From: Planctomycetota bacterium
GTDB lineage: Bacteria; Planctomycetota; UBA1135; GCA-002748355
Assembly: GCA_027021385.1 (NCBI GenBank)
Contig: JALUUL010000069.1
Location: 62,001-126,000, forward strand
DNA: 64,000 bases
Direction: 5' to 3'
This document shows, one piece after another, positions 37,215 through 45,572 of the stretch. Every line of letters starts with the position of its first letter. Position 1 is the first letter of the stretch. A program made the translations under genes and the position numbers. Below the pieces are notes generated by a model that saw nothing but the letters and a program-made list of their open reading frames with translations, had not been told where the DNA came from and ran no database searches.

Positions 37215-38842
37215 GCGCGGAACACGATTTCCAGCGACGAAGCGGCGCCGTTTCTCCGATCCTTCCCGCGCTTCTCCCGGCGATCCCGCTTCTTTGTTGG
37301 TTTCTTCCCCCTTTGTTGGGGATGGGTTGGTCCTGGGACGATCGGGAACTCCTTTTCGAGCAGCCGGGGATCCGTGATTTCGATCTTCTTCGGATCTTCG
37401 GCGAGGGGTTCTGGGCCGGAAGGAGCGGAGTTCCGATCCACCGTCCGGTCACCGCTCTGAGCCTGGCCCTGGACCGCATGTTGTTCGGACCCGATCCGAT
37501 CGCGCTCCATCGCGTCAATCTCCTGCTTCATTCCCTGGCCTCCCTGGTTACCGCCGCCGCCCTCGGGAGGATCCGGCCCGGACTGTTCCCACTCGCCTTC
37601 CTCGTCCTCTTCCTGCATCCCCTGGGCGCCTCGCAGGCGGGATGGATCTCGGGAAGGTCGGAGTCCCTGGCGATGTTGTGCGGAGGGGGGGCCTTGTTCG
37701 TTTCCCTGGGAAACGGAGGGAGGCTCTCGGAGGGGGCCCGGGCCCTCGTGACGGCCGCCCTCCTGCTCGCCTCCGCCCTTTCCCGGGAGGACGGGATTCT
37801 CCTTGTCTTTCCGATCCTCGTCTACGCGGGGAAGAGGAGGCGCAGGCTCCTGCCGGCCCTCGCCTCGGCGGCCACGGTCTGGGTCGTCCTCCGGCTCATC
37901 GCCCTGGGAACCCTGGCCGGCGGGGTCGACCCTCCGAGTGCCGCTTCCGGATTCCTGACCGCGGCCGACACCTTTGCCCGGGGCCTCGGCATGCTGCTCC
38001 TGGTTGAACCGATCCGGGCGATGAGCGACGGAGTCCCCTCCTCGGGCGCCTTCATCCTTCTCCTCCCGGCCGTCCTGGTCCTTCTTTGCGTCGCTCTTTC
38101 GAAGAGGAACTCCCTGGCGGCGCCGCTCGCCTGGATGCTGCTGGCGTTCCTCCCGTTCAGCCACATCCTTCCTCTTCGCGATGGGATCACGGCTCGGTTC
38201 GTCTTCCCGATGCTTCCGCCCTTTCTCCTGATCGTGACCGATCTCGCGGCGAGGATGCCGGGAGGGGCTGCGAGGCTTCGAGCCTGGGCTCCCGTCGCAC
38301 TCCTCCTCCTTCCCCTTTGGTTCCGGGAACTCCGGGTCTTCGGGAACCAGGAACTCCTTTTCGCTCGTGCGCTCGAACTACAACCGGGAAGCAGGAGGGC
38401 GCGCCTTCTCCATGCCCTGGGAATGGAAGGGAACGGACGGAAGAGGGCTGCGCTCGATGCCCTCCGCGTCCTTCACGCGGAGGAGCCTTCCTACGGGAAG
38501 GCCGCGAGCAACCTGGGGCGCCTCCTCCTCGAGACCGGAAGGATCGAAGAGGCCGTCGGAGTCCTCGACCGGGCGGTCTACGACTATCCGAGAAACCGGG
38601 TGATCCCCCTTCTGCTCGGGAGAGCCCTGCGCGGATCCGGAAGGATCGAGGAGGCCCTGGTCGCCTTCGAGGAAGCCACGGCGAGAGATCCCCGGATGGG
38701 CCAGGCCTACCGGGAACAGGTCCGCTGCCTTCTCGCCTTGGGGAGGAAACGGCGTGCGGTCGAGGTCCTGGCGCTGGCCAGGAAGGTCGACCCCCGCCAC
38801 CCCGCCCTCGCCCGCCTGGAGCGTTTGTTGGAGAAGTCCTGA
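37211..38842 (+). CDS. Multi-pass TMTC-like (GT-C) protein with C-terminal TPRs
   Basis: 543 residues. About nine or ten membrane helices fill residues 1-375, followed by three or four TPR units (about 385-540: EPSYGKAASNLGRLLLETGRIEEAVGVL, RVIPLLLGRALRGSGRIEEALVAF). Early loops carry WSWDDRELLF, with the acidic pair typical of GT-C glycosyltransferases, and the block HRVNLLLHSLASL plus HPLGASQAGWISGRSE, which matches the conserved loop of TMTC/DUF1736 proteins (O-mannosyltransferases in animals). A lipid-linked sugar transferase acting on exported proteins is plausible by family, not shown. The TTG at 37211 is chosen because it overlaps the vWA stop and leads straight into the first helix. 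Confidence 0.78.
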   Translation: MSAEHDFQRRSGAVSPILPALLPAIPLLCWFLPPLLGMGWSWDDRELLFEQPGIRDFDLLRIFGEGFWAGRSGVPIHRPVTALSLALDRMLFGPDPIALHRVNLLLHSLASLVTAAALGRIRPGLFPLAFLVLFLHPLGASQAGWISGRSESLAMLCGGGALFVSLGNGGRLSEGARALVTAALLLASALSREDGILLVFPILVYAGKRRRRLLPALASAATVWVVLRLIALGTLAGGVDPPSAASGFLTAADTFARGLGMLLLVEPIRAMSDGVPSSGAFILLLPAVLVLLCVALSKRNSLAAPLAWMLLAFLPFSHILPLRDGITARFVFPMLPPFLLIVTDLAARMPGGAARLRAWAPVALLLLPLWFRELRVFGNQELLFARALELQPGSRRARLLHALGMEGNGRKRAALDALRVLHAEEPSYGKAASNLGRLLLETGRIEEAVGVLDRAVYDYPRNRVIPLLLGRALRGSGRIEEALVAFEEATARDPRMGQAYREQVRCLLALGRKRRAVEVLALARKVDPRHPALARLERLLEKS

Positions 38843-38856
38843 GTCCTGCCGGACTC
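38841..38856 (+). terminator. Weak hairpin after the TMTC-like gene
   Basis: GAGTCC (38841-38846) pairs with GGACTC (38851-38856) across a TGCC loop, overlapping the stop codon. There is no T-run. Confidence 0.3.
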
Positions 38857-38963
38857 TCCGAGAACGGGCTCCGGCATCGACGAACCGGTTGCAGGAACGC
38901 CGCTCGGAACCTCCGAATCCCCGATGGGAAGGGGAGTGGAGACCGGTGGTTTCGTTCTGCCGA

Positions 38964-38969
38964 TAGAGT
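38964..38969 (+). promoter_or_regulatory. Possible -10 element (TAGAGT)
   Basis: TAGAGT lies 42 bases before the ATG at 39012, the same spacing as other candidates in the window. No -35 recognised. Confidence 0.3.
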
Positions 38970-39011
38970 CCTGGAGGAGTAGTCTTCCATGGACCCAGGA
39001 GGGAGGATGCC

Positions 39012-39467
39012 ATGACCGAGACCCCCGCCCAGATCCCGTTCGAACGACGGAGCCAGACCGACAGGCGGAGGCAACCGACCCCGATGCTGTCCCGCTACAC
39101 GTTTTTCGGAGGGCGGAGGGAAGGAGGGCGGAGATCCGAGGAAGATCGGAACATCTTCGTCGATCGCTACGGACAGGGGCTGTTCCTGGCGAGCGCCTTC
39201 GTCCTGCTGCTCAATCTCCTCGATGCATTCTTCACGCTCTTCTATCTGAGTTACGGGGGGAAGGAGCTGAATCCCGTCGCCCAGTTCCTGCTCGATGTCG
39301 GGCCGGAGGCCTTCCTCCTGGCCAAGACCCTCGGAATCGGAGTCTGCGTCGCCTACCTGGTCCTGGTCAGCCGATTCAAGGGCGCGAAACTCGGGTTGGC
39401 CGTCGTCCTGAGCCTGTACACGGCCCTGCTCGGATGGCATCTCTTCCTTTTCTTCCGGGTGTTCTGA
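39012..39467 (+). CDS. DUF5658 family membrane protein
   Basis: 151 residues. An Arg-rich N-terminal half (QTDRRRQPTPMLSRYTFFGGRREGGRR) precedes three or four membrane helices (about 56-150). The signature LLNLLDAFFTLFYL with KELNPVAQFLL is that of DUF5658, a family of small membrane proteins with no known function. A good SD (GGGAGGA) stands before the ATG. It converges with the RdgC-like gene, with only 25 bases and a small hairpin between. Confidence 0.82.
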   Translation: MTETPAQIPFERRSQTDRRRQPTPMLSRYTFFGGRREGGRRSEEDRNIFVDRYGQGLFLASAFVLLLNLLDAFFTLFYLSYGGKELNPVAQFLLDVGPEAFLLAKTLGIGVCVAYLVLVSRFKGAKLGLAVVLSLYTALLGWHLFLFFRVF

Positions 39468-39469
39468 CC

Positions 39470-39486
39470 GGAGCGGCCGGCGCTCC
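39470..39486. terminator. Convergent hairpin between DUF5658 and RdgC-like genes
   Basis: GGAGCG (39470-39475) pairs with CGCTCC (39481-39486) between converging genes. The stem is short and there is no T-run. Confidence 0.4.
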
Positions 39487-39492
39487 ATCCGT

Positions 39493-40023
39493 TTACGCAA
39501 GGGCTCTTCGGCGGGCCTGCAACCAGGCGCGCATGCGTGGAAGGGTCCGATCGCGGAAGCTCGGGGAGAGACGATCCTCCAGGAAGATCCGGTAGATGCC
39601 GTCGACGAGTTCGACGAGCCGGTCAAAACCCGCCATCCTCCATTCGTTCAGGGCCTGAGGGTCAAGGTCTTCCTCGTCCTCGGGGAGTTTGACCGACAGG
39701 AAATCCATCCTCGATCCGTCCAGCGTGAAGTTCCATTCCCCCTCGGGGGTCGCGAGGATCAGGCGGGCGCGGGTCGGACGCTTCCCCGTGCAAAGAGCGG
39801 CCGTCGCCTCGACGGAGCGGGATGGCAGGCCGCGCCGCAAGGTCTGGTCCGTCTCCTCGGCGCTTCCTCCGAGGGAAAGGTAGTCGTCCAGCGTGACTCC
39901 GACCCGGATCCCGCCCGGAAGCTCGTACTCCGCTTCCCCCGTCTCGGAGCGCCACCAGAGCCAGGTCAGGAACTCCTCGCCGAGGAAGGCGCGGGGATCG
40001 GTCTCCGGGGAAGGGGGGCTCAC
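39493..40023 (-). CDS. RdgC-like C-terminal-domain protein (second half of a split RdgC)
   Basis: 176 residues. The opening LGEEFLTWLWWRSETGEAEY is, as I recall, the signature found in the distal part of long RdgC-like proteins outside Enterobacteria. It is followed by strands (EYELPGGIRVGVTLDDYLSL, RARLILATPEGEWNFTLDG) and a helical tail. RdgC of gamma-proteobacteria is a ring-shaped DNA-binding protein that limits RecA. The start is a GTG at 40023 whose GTGA overlaps the stop of the upstream gene, which looks like the RdgC N-terminal half. The two would be made together and may assemble into one functional unit. The split-gene interpretation is inference from motif order. Confidence 0.6.
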   Translation of the reverse strand: MSPPSPETDPRAFLGEEFLTWLWWRSETGEAEYELPGGIRVGVTLDDYLSLGGSAEETDQTLRRGLPSRSVEATAALCTGKRPTRARLILATPEGEWNFTLDGSRMDFLSVKLPEDEEDLDPQALNEWRMAGFDRLVELVDGIYRIFLEDRLSPSFRDRTLPRMRAWLQARRRALA

Positions 40024-40682
40024 GCTTCGGCCTCCCTCGGGGAGGATGGGGCGGGAGAGCCCGAGTTCCAGGGGTGGAGTTCACAGGGCCTCAGGTCTGC
40101 GAGCACCGCGAGTCGTTCTCTCGGAAGGGAAAAGGATTCCGCCAACTCGGAAGGACCCGCCTCCCGGAGCCGGATCCCGAAAGTCTTGTGGAAGAGGGCG
40201 CAGCATTCGTCCCGGACGGAGATCGAGGTCCCGAAGAGGAGGAGGCGGCCCTTGCTCCTGTCGACGGAGATCTCGGCGAGGCGGACCGTGGGGAGGACTC
40301 GAGGGAGGAGCTTCTCCTCGATGTCCGCCCGGATCTCCCTCCGTTCCTTCGGCCCCGGCCTCCGGCCCCCGCGGGCCTTGATCTCGGCCTCCATGTGGAT
40401 CCGCATCCAGACCGGGGGGACCCGCTTGCGGTCGATGCGCATCCGGAAGCGGAGGAAGGACGGGAGGCAGATCTCCTCCCGCAGGAATTCGTTTCCGCTC
40501 GGGTCTCCGGGGGAGACCCAGCCCACGCTCGTCACCTCCCCGGCTGCGCGTTCGATCGATCGGAACCTGTGTTCGTGCAGTCCGAGAAGGATGTCCTCGT
40601 CGGAGGCCGGCAGCTCTCCGTCGAGGAAGTAGCGGACGAGACTTCCGTTGCGTCGAAAGGGATCCAAGCGTCCGTCCGTCAT
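40020..40682 (-). CDS. RdgC-like N-terminal-domain protein (first half of a split RdgC)
   Basis: 220 residues. The pattern follows RdgC: SLVRYFLDGELP at the start, an early VGWVSP loop, then LRFRMRIDRKRVPPVWMRI, a charged helix (EIKARGGRRPGPKERREIRADIEEKLLP), VRLAEISVDRSKGRLLLFGTS and LFHKTFGIRL. E. coli RdgC shows the same order (GWVPP; a basic helix with KDEVLHSLLP; WIDTVNGLIMVD). The ATG at 40682 overlaps the aconitase TGA (ATGA), and its stop overlaps the next gene. If the assignment is right, a DNA-binding recombination modulator is cotranslated with aconitase. Similarity was judged by eye only. Confidence 0.6.
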   Translation of the reverse strand: MTDGRLDPFRRNGSLVRYFLDGELPASDEDILLGLHEHRFRSIERAAGEVTSVGWVSPGDPSGNEFLREEICLPSFLRFRMRIDRKRVPPVWMRIHMEAEIKARGGRRPGPKERREIRADIEEKLLPRVLPTVRLAEISVDRSKGRLLLFGTSISVRDECCALFHKTFGIRLREAGPSELAESFSLPRERLAVLADLRPCELHPWNSGSPAPSSPREAEA

Positions 40683-42943
40683 GCGCCGCGCCGCGCGCGG
40701 ATCTCGTTGAGGGCGGAACCGCGGCGGAACCAGGAGACCTGTTCCGCCGTCAGGCTGTGGCACAGGACGGCCGAGTCGGAACTCCCGTCCCGGTGCCTGA
40801 TCCTCATCGTGATCCGACTGGATGGGGCCAGGTCCGCGATCCCCTCGAGATCGATCCTGTCGCCCTCCTGGAGGAGGTCGTAGTCTCCGGGATCCACGAA
40901 GACGAGCGGCAGGACTCCCTGCTTCTTGAGGTTCGTCTCGTGGATCCTGGCGAAGCCCCGGACGACGACGGCTTTGCATCCGAGCCATCTGGGTTCCATC
41001 GCGGCATGCTCCCGGGAACTCCCCTCCCCGTAGTTTGCGTCCCCGACGACGATCCAACCCTGTCCGCGGGCCTTGTAGGCGCGAGCGACTTCCGCCGGGG
41101 TCCCGACCTCCTCGGTGAAGAGGTTGCGGGCGGTGCCGGCCTTTGCCGTGAAGGCGTTGTTCGCCCCGAGGAACATGTTGTCGCTGATGCGGTCCAGATG
41201 CCCCCGATACCGGAGCCAGGGGCCGGCGGGGGAGATGTGGTCGGTCGTGCACTTCCCCCGGGCCTTCAAGAGGATGACGAGATCCTCGAAATCTCCGGGG
41301 ATCTCGGGACTCGGGAAGGGATCGAGAAGGGAGAGACGTTCGCTTTCCGGAGAGACCTCGACCTCGATGCGGGCGGGATCCGCCGCGGGTTCGACGTAGC
41401 CCTCCGTCTTCCCGGAGAATCCCTTCGCGGGGAGCGCGTCGGCCTGCGGGGCCTCAAGCTTGACTGGTCCGTTCGGGCCCTCGATCGTGTCCCGGCGGGG
41501 GTCGAAGTCGAGACGTCCGGAAAGGGCCATCGCGGTCACGAGCTCGGGGCTGCCGATGAAACCCAGGGTCTCGGGGTTTCCGTCGTTGCGACCGCGGAAG
41601 TTGCGGTTGAAGGAGGTGACGATGCTGTTGCGCACGCCCTTCTCGAGATCCGTGCGCTCCCATTGACCGATGCAGGGACCGCAGGAGTTCGAGAGGACGA
41701 TGGCGCCGAGGTTCTTCAGGGCCGCGAGTTGACCGTCCCGCTCGGTCGTGTCCTGGACCTGCGCCGAGCCGGGGCTGACGAAGAAGGGCACTTTCGGGCG
41801 GAGTCCCGAGGATTCGGCCTGCCGGGCGACATGGGCCGCCTTTCCGAGGTCCTCGTAGCTCGAGTTCGTGCAGCTTCCGATCAGGGCGGCGCTGATCTCG
41901 ATCGGGTATCCGTTCTCCTCCGCATCCGCGGCCATTCTCGAGATCGGGTGATGCAGGTCGGGACTGTGGGGACCGACGAGTCCGGGTTCGAGGGTGGAGA
42001 GATCGATCTCGACGACCTCGTCGTAGAACGATGCCGGATCCTCGAGGACCTCGGGATCGGGAAGCAGCTCGTCGCGGTGGGCGAGGGCGAGATCCGCGAG
42101 TTCGCCGCGTCCGGTGGAGCGGAGATAGGCGACCATCCCTTCGTCGAAGGCGAAGACGGAGGTCGTGGCCCCGAGTTCCGCCCCCATGTTCGTGATCGTC
42201 GCCTTGCCGGTGCAACTCAGGGAAAAGGCGCCGGGTCCGAAGTACTCGAGGATCTTGCCGGTGCCCCCGGCGCAGGTCAGGCGCCTGAGCATCTCGAGGA
42301 TGACGTCCTTGGGCGCGACCCAGGGGCCGAGTTCGCCGGTCAGCCTGACACCGACGAGCTTGGGCCACAGGACCTCCCAGGGCATCCCCACCATCGCGTC
42401 GACCGCGTCGGCTCCTCCGACCCCGACGGCGACCATCCCCAGACCGCCCGCGTTCGGGGTATGGCTGTCGGTGCCGATCATCAGCCCGCCGGGGAAGGCG
42501 TAATTCTCGAGGACGACCTGGTGGATGATGCCCGATCCAGGCTTCCAGAAGCCCATTCCGTATTTCGCGGCCGCCGAGGCCAGAAAACGATAGACCTCCC
42601 CGTTCTCGCTCTCCGCGCGGGCGAGATCCGCTTCGGCGCCGTCACGACCCCGAATCAGGTGGTCGCAATGCACGGTCGTCGGGAGGGCCACCTCGGGCAG
42701 GCCGGCGGAGATGAACTGGAGGATGGCCATCTGGGCCGTCGCGTCCTGCATCGCGACGCGATCGGGGTGCAGGCCGGCGGTGGTGGCTCCGCGTTCGGGG
42801 GGCGGGCCCCCCGGCTCCGCGCGGTGCGCGAAAAGGATCTTCTCGGCGAGGGTCAGCGGGCGGCCGAGGGCGCGGCGCCCCTCCTCGTGTCGTTCCGCCT
42901 GGTGTTCGTACAGGGCGCGGGCGATCTCGATCGCTGTCTTCAT
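40679..42943 (-). CDS. acn: Aconitate hydratase (mitochondrial-type)
   Basis: 754 residues. It interconverts citrate and isocitrate in the TCA cycle using a [4Fe-4S] cluster. The cluster ligands are visible in LIGSCTNSSYEDL and SNSCGPCIGQW. Substrate-binding segments include DSHTPNAGGLGM, RGKCTTDHISPAG and GEGSSREHAAMEPR. Length and motif order fit the mitochondrial-type aconitase rather than the roughly 890-residue AcnA/IRP type. The ATG at 42943 begins the usual N-terminal helix; the longer upstream frame is a GC-rich shadow. It is first in an overlapping three-gene unit with the RdgC-like pair. Its promoter must lie in 42944-43140. Confidence 0.95.
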   Translation of the reverse strand: MKTAIEIARALYEHQAERHEEGRRALGRPLTLAEKILFAHRAEPGGPPPERGATTAGLHPDRVAMQDATAQMAILQFISAGLPEVALPTTVHCDHLIRGRDGAEADLARAESENGEVYRFLASAAAKYGMGFWKPGSGIIHQVVLENYAFPGGLMIGTDSHTPNAGGLGMVAVGVGGADAVDAMVGMPWEVLWPKLVGVRLTGELGPWVAPKDVILEMLRRLTCAGGTGKILEYFGPGAFSLSCTGKATITNMGAELGATTSVFAFDEGMVAYLRSTGRGELADLALAHRDELLPDPEVLEDPASFYDEVVEIDLSTLEPGLVGPHSPDLHHPISRMAADAEENGYPIEISAALIGSCTNSSYEDLGKAAHVARQAESSGLRPKVPFFVSPGSAQVQDTTERDGQLAALKNLGAIVLSNSCGPCIGQWERTDLEKGVRNSIVTSFNRNFRGRNDGNPETLGFIGSPELVTAMALSGRLDFDPRRDTIEGPNGPVKLEAPQADALPAKGFSGKTEGYVEPAADPARIEVEVSPESERLSLLDPFPSPEIPGDFEDLVILLKARGKCTTDHISPAGPWLRYRGHLDRISDNMFLGANNAFTAKAGTARNLFTEEVGTPAEVARAYKARGQGWIVVGDANYGEGSSREHAAMEPRWLGCKAVVVRGFARIHETNLKKQGVLPLVFVDPGDYDLLQEGDRIDLEGIADLAPSSRITMRIRHRDGSSDSAVLCHSLTAEQVSWFRRGSALNEIRARRGA

Positions 42944-43263
42944 GGACCAGCCTCCTCGGCTCCTCCTTCGCGGCCGGTCCGAGGGTCCCCCTGAGGGAAC
43001 GGCATCCCCACCGTCCGGGAGCGGGGTGGTCCGGCCTTCTCGCAGGGCGGAACAGCTTAGCGCGGGGGAGGCGGAGATTCCATTCCGGAGTCGTTCCGGC
43101 GGTTGGTCGGGTGGGCGGGGGAAGGGCGATCGCATTCCTCGGAAAAAAAGAAACGAGGGTCCGGCACGAGTCCGGACCCTCGAAAATCGTCTCCGATTTT
43201 TTGTCTCTCTCGTCTCTTTCGCTTCGACCCCGATCATGGGCGATTCCGGGGTCTCTGCTTCGT
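42944..43263. other. 320-base intergenic region upstream of aconitase
   Basis: No gene seen. The right part holds the terminator of the basic-protein gene (43142-43182). The left part should hold the leftward aconitase promoter; a TAAGCT on the minus strand near 43055 is the best -10-like word, but weak. A second small hairpin (AAAATCG at 43183-43189 with CGATTTT at 43194-43200, then TT) adjoins the terminator. Confidence 0.55.
43142..43182 (-). terminator. Intrinsic terminator of the basic exported protein gene
   Basis: An 11-bp perfect stem (43154-43164 with 43172-43182) with a seven-base loop. Read leftward it is followed by TTTCTTTTTTT, a textbook Rho-independent terminator about 80 bases after the stop codon. 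It also protects the aconitase promoter from read-through. Confidence 0.88.
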
Positions 43264-44730
43264 TCAGATCATGCGGGGGTGCTTTCCGTGCTTCTTGCAG
43301 GAAGGGCCCGCCTGATCCCGGCAGCCGCCATGGGATCGGACTCCATGGGGGCCGCGCTCGTGTTTCTCGTGTTTCCCCCGGGCGCCGGTTTTCCCCCGAT
43401 CACGGCATTGCTTCCCGCCGGCGTCGCCCTTCGTCCCGGGCTTCATCTTGCGGAGCATCATCAGGGCGCGGGAGCCGTCCTTTCCGCCGCCGAGCATCGT
43501 CATCCGGTGAGGTTTCCGGCCGTCCTTGTCGTGGTGGGGGGCCGTCATCGACTTCGCCCCATGGCCGGAAGGCTTCTTCCTCCCGTGCTCGTACCCGCCC
43601 CGCTTGCGGGAGGAGCAGGATTCCTTCGAGGGGCGTTTCCCGTGCATCGCAGCCCTTCCCGCTCCTTGCCGTCCATGCATCCGGCCGCCGCGTGATCCGC
43701 CGCACCGAGCGCCGTGGGCCCGCTTTCTGCCGTGCATCCACATGCGCCGCATGCCGAAGGCCCGTGCCCGTCCGAACCTTCCGTGTCGCCGGTGTCCACG
43801 CATTCCATGTCTCGCTCCGCACCTACCGTGCCTGGATTCATGCAGCCCGTGCCTCGGGTTTCCGCGGAATCCCACGTGGCCCCGCATGCCTAGAGGGCAT
43901 TTCGATCGACCCTTTCCTTTGAATCCGTGGGGGCCCTTCCTCGGGCCTCGCATGCTTTGCATCGAGCGTTTCCCGTTCTTGCATCCCGGCTCTCCCCGCG
44001 AAGGGCTCCCCAGGAGTCCACGAACGGCCCTCCCGATCCTCTTCCTGATCTCCATGCGCCGGTTTTCAGGCATCGAACGGAACCAGCGGAAGAGGCGATC
44101 GACGGGGCGGCCTTCCCTGGAAAGTCCGCGTCGTTCCTTCGAGCCTCGTCCGGATTCCGGCCTTCCCCGGTCGTTGCCGTGGAAGCGCTCCCGCATTCTC
44201 CGTTCGATCCGTTCCCGGATTTCGGGGGGAAGCTTGGACATCCGCTTGCGCATCTCGGTGCGCATCTTCTCGAGACCTTCCTTGGGCATCGGTCCACCCA
44301 GAGACATTCCGCCGAAGGCGTGTCCCTTGCGGTCCTTCGCAGGCCGCCGGCTCTTTCTCTTTACCTTCGAGGTCTTCTTCCTCGAGGCCGCCTTCTTCCG
44401 GGCTTCGGCCGCTTTCTTCCGCAGGGCGTCTCTCTTCCGCAGGGCGGCTTTCCTCCGGGCCTCGGCGACCTTCTTCCGCAGCTCCGCCTGCTGAGCGGGA
44501 TTCGAGGAATGCTTGCGCAGGCTGCGCAGGGCGGATTCCCTGGCCGCCTTCAGGGCCTTGAGGCGGGCTTCCAGCTTCCGCATCTCGGCCTGGAGCCTTC
44601 GGAGCTTCTCCACCGATTCGTTTCGGGGTTCCGTTCCGGGTTTCCGGCGGATGATGATCTGGGTCCGGGCGGGGAACACCCAGAGTCCCAGGGCGGCGAT
44701 CGTCGTGAGGATCGTGATTCTTCGTTTCAT
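43264..44730 (-). CDS. Exported, extremely basic His/Arg/Gly-rich protein
   Basis: 488 residues. A signal peptide (about 1-28, ITILTTIAALGLWVFPART) is followed by a Lys/Arg/Ala coiled-coil region (about 35-165: EKLRRLQAEMRKLEARLKAL, EARRKAALRKRDALRKKAAE). The second half is dominated by His, Gly, Arg, Met and Lys (HGRKRAHGARCGGSRGGRMHG, MRGHRRHGRFGRAR). Scattered Cys residues and very few acidic residues make it strongly positive. The first half resembles histone-H1-like composition, but the signal peptide argues for export. His/Cys/Met richness would suit metal binding, and the charge would suit polyanion binding; both are inference. The ATG at 44730 is chosen for the signal peptide. It is monocistronic, with a strong terminator. 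Confidence 0.72.
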   Translation of the reverse strand: MKRRITILTTIAALGLWVFPARTQIIIRRKPGTEPRNESVEKLRRLQAEMRKLEARLKALKAARESALRSLRKHSSNPAQQAELRKKVAEARRKAALRKRDALRKKAAEARKKAASRKKTSKVKRKSRRPAKDRKGHAFGGMSLGGPMPKEGLEKMRTEMRKRMSKLPPEIRERIERRMRERFHGNDRGRPESGRGSKERRGLSREGRPVDRLFRWFRSMPENRRMEIRKRIGRAVRGLLGSPSRGEPGCKNGKRSMQSMRGPRKGPHGFKGKGRSKCPLGMRGHVGFRGNPRHGLHESRHGRCGARHGMRGHRRHGRFGRARAFGMRRMWMHGRKRAHGARCGGSRGGRMHGRQGAGRAAMHGKRPSKESCSSRKRGGYEHGRKKPSGHGAKSMTAPHHDKDGRKPHRMTMLGGGKDGSRALMMLRKMKPGTKGDAGGKQCRDRGKTGARGKHEKHERGPHGVRSHGGCRDQAGPSCKKHGKHPRMI

Positions 44731-44935
44731 GATGGTCGTGACTCCCAAGGTCTCGGTCGTTTCCGGTTCGGTCTTCCGGAGGGTGGAACGTGGCCGTCCG
44801 TTGACCGGCGCCGCCCTCGGAGGGAACCTTTGGTACGGATGGATCGGTGTTTTGTTGGCCGAACTCCGAGCCCTCCCGAAAAAAGGACAAGTCGGGTACA
44901 ACCTCTCTCGGGTTTCCGGTCCTTTTGGAAGACCC

Positions 44936-44941
44936 TATAAG
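44936..44941 (+). promoter_or_regulatory. Possible -10 element (TATAAG) for the AMMECR1 gene
   Basis: TATAAG lies 35 bases before the ATG at 44976 in the 245-base divergent gap. The word 17 bases upstream, TTCCGG (44913-44918), is a poor -35. Confidence 0.4.
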
Positions 44942-44975
44942 ACCGGGGATCCGGACCCGCAGGAGGGAATCGGAC

Positions 44976-45572
44976 ATGGCTGGGAAGGACCTCGAGCGTC
45001 TCGCTTCCTATGTGGACGCCCTCGTCCGGGCGGAAGTCCACGGGCACGTCCTTTCCCGGGAAGGATTCCGCGATCTCTCCGCGGAATGGGAGGGGGAGCC
45101 CTCCCGGGGTCTCTTCGTGACCCTTCGGGTCGGGGGGGAGCTGCGGGGATGCATCGGCAGCATCGAGGCTTCGGACGAGGTCCCGGCCCTCGCCGCCCGA
45201 ATGGCGAGGGAGGCCCTTCGGGACCCTCGATTCCTGGATCGGAGGGTCCGCCCCGCGGAGCTGGACCGTCTCACGACGGAGATCACCCTTCTCGATCCAC
45301 CGGAGGAGGTCGAAGGTCCGGAGGACCTGGAGCCCGGACGCGACGGGGTCGTTTGCGAGTTCCGCGGCCGCAGGGGGGTCTATCTTCCCCAGGTCGCGGA
45401 AGAGACGGGCTGGTCTCCGAGGGTGCTGGTCGAGCGGTGCTTCCAGGAGAAGGTCGGGGTTCCTCCCGGGAGCTGGAGGCTGTCGGGAGCTCGGATCTAC
45501 CGGCTGCGGGGAAGAAAGGCCTCGGCCGGCGGCGGTTCCCGGGGGGCCGGGGACGAGAGGGGGCAGGAATGA
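44976..45572 (+). CDS. AMMECR1 domain protein (AmmeMemoRadiSam protein A type)
   Basis: 198 residues. The AMMECR1 fold is recognisable by GLFVTLRVGGELRGCIGS (about 48-65), FLDRRVRPAELDRLTTEITLLDPPE and GVVCEFRGRRGVYLPQVAEE, with the Cys of LRGCIGS conserved. In many bacteria this protein works with a MEMO1-like protein and a radical SAM enzyme, but neither partner is adjacent here. Its biochemical role is unknown. A strong SD (AGGAGGG) precedes the ATG. The TGA overlaps the next ATG (ATGA, 45569-45572), coupling it to a TIM-barrel protein. The tail after residue 180 is Gly-rich and disordered. Confidence 0.88.
   Translation: MAGKDLERLASYVDALVRAEVHGHVLSREGFRDLSAEWEGEPSRGLFVTLRVGGELRGCIGSIEASDEVPALAARMAREALRDPRFLDRRVRPAELDRLTTEITLLDPPEEVEGPEDLEPGRDGVVCEFRGRRGVYLPQVAEETGWSPRVLVERCFQEKVGVPPGSWRLSGARIYRLRGRKASAGGGSRGAGDERGQE

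Noticed and set aside
39493-40682. A frameshifted single RdgC gene
   Set aside because: The junction is a clean GTGA stop/start overlap like many others in this window, and the second frame opens with a start codon. A natural split is more likely than a sequencing or mutational frameshift, though relatives should be checked.
40757-42994. A 745-codon plus-strand frame opposite aconitase
   Set aside because: Antisense shadow of an enzyme with all cluster ligands present.
43526-44940. Plus-strand frames of 322 and 337 codons opposite the basic exported protein
   Set aside because: The minus-strand frame has a signal peptide and a textbook terminator; the plus frames have neither.
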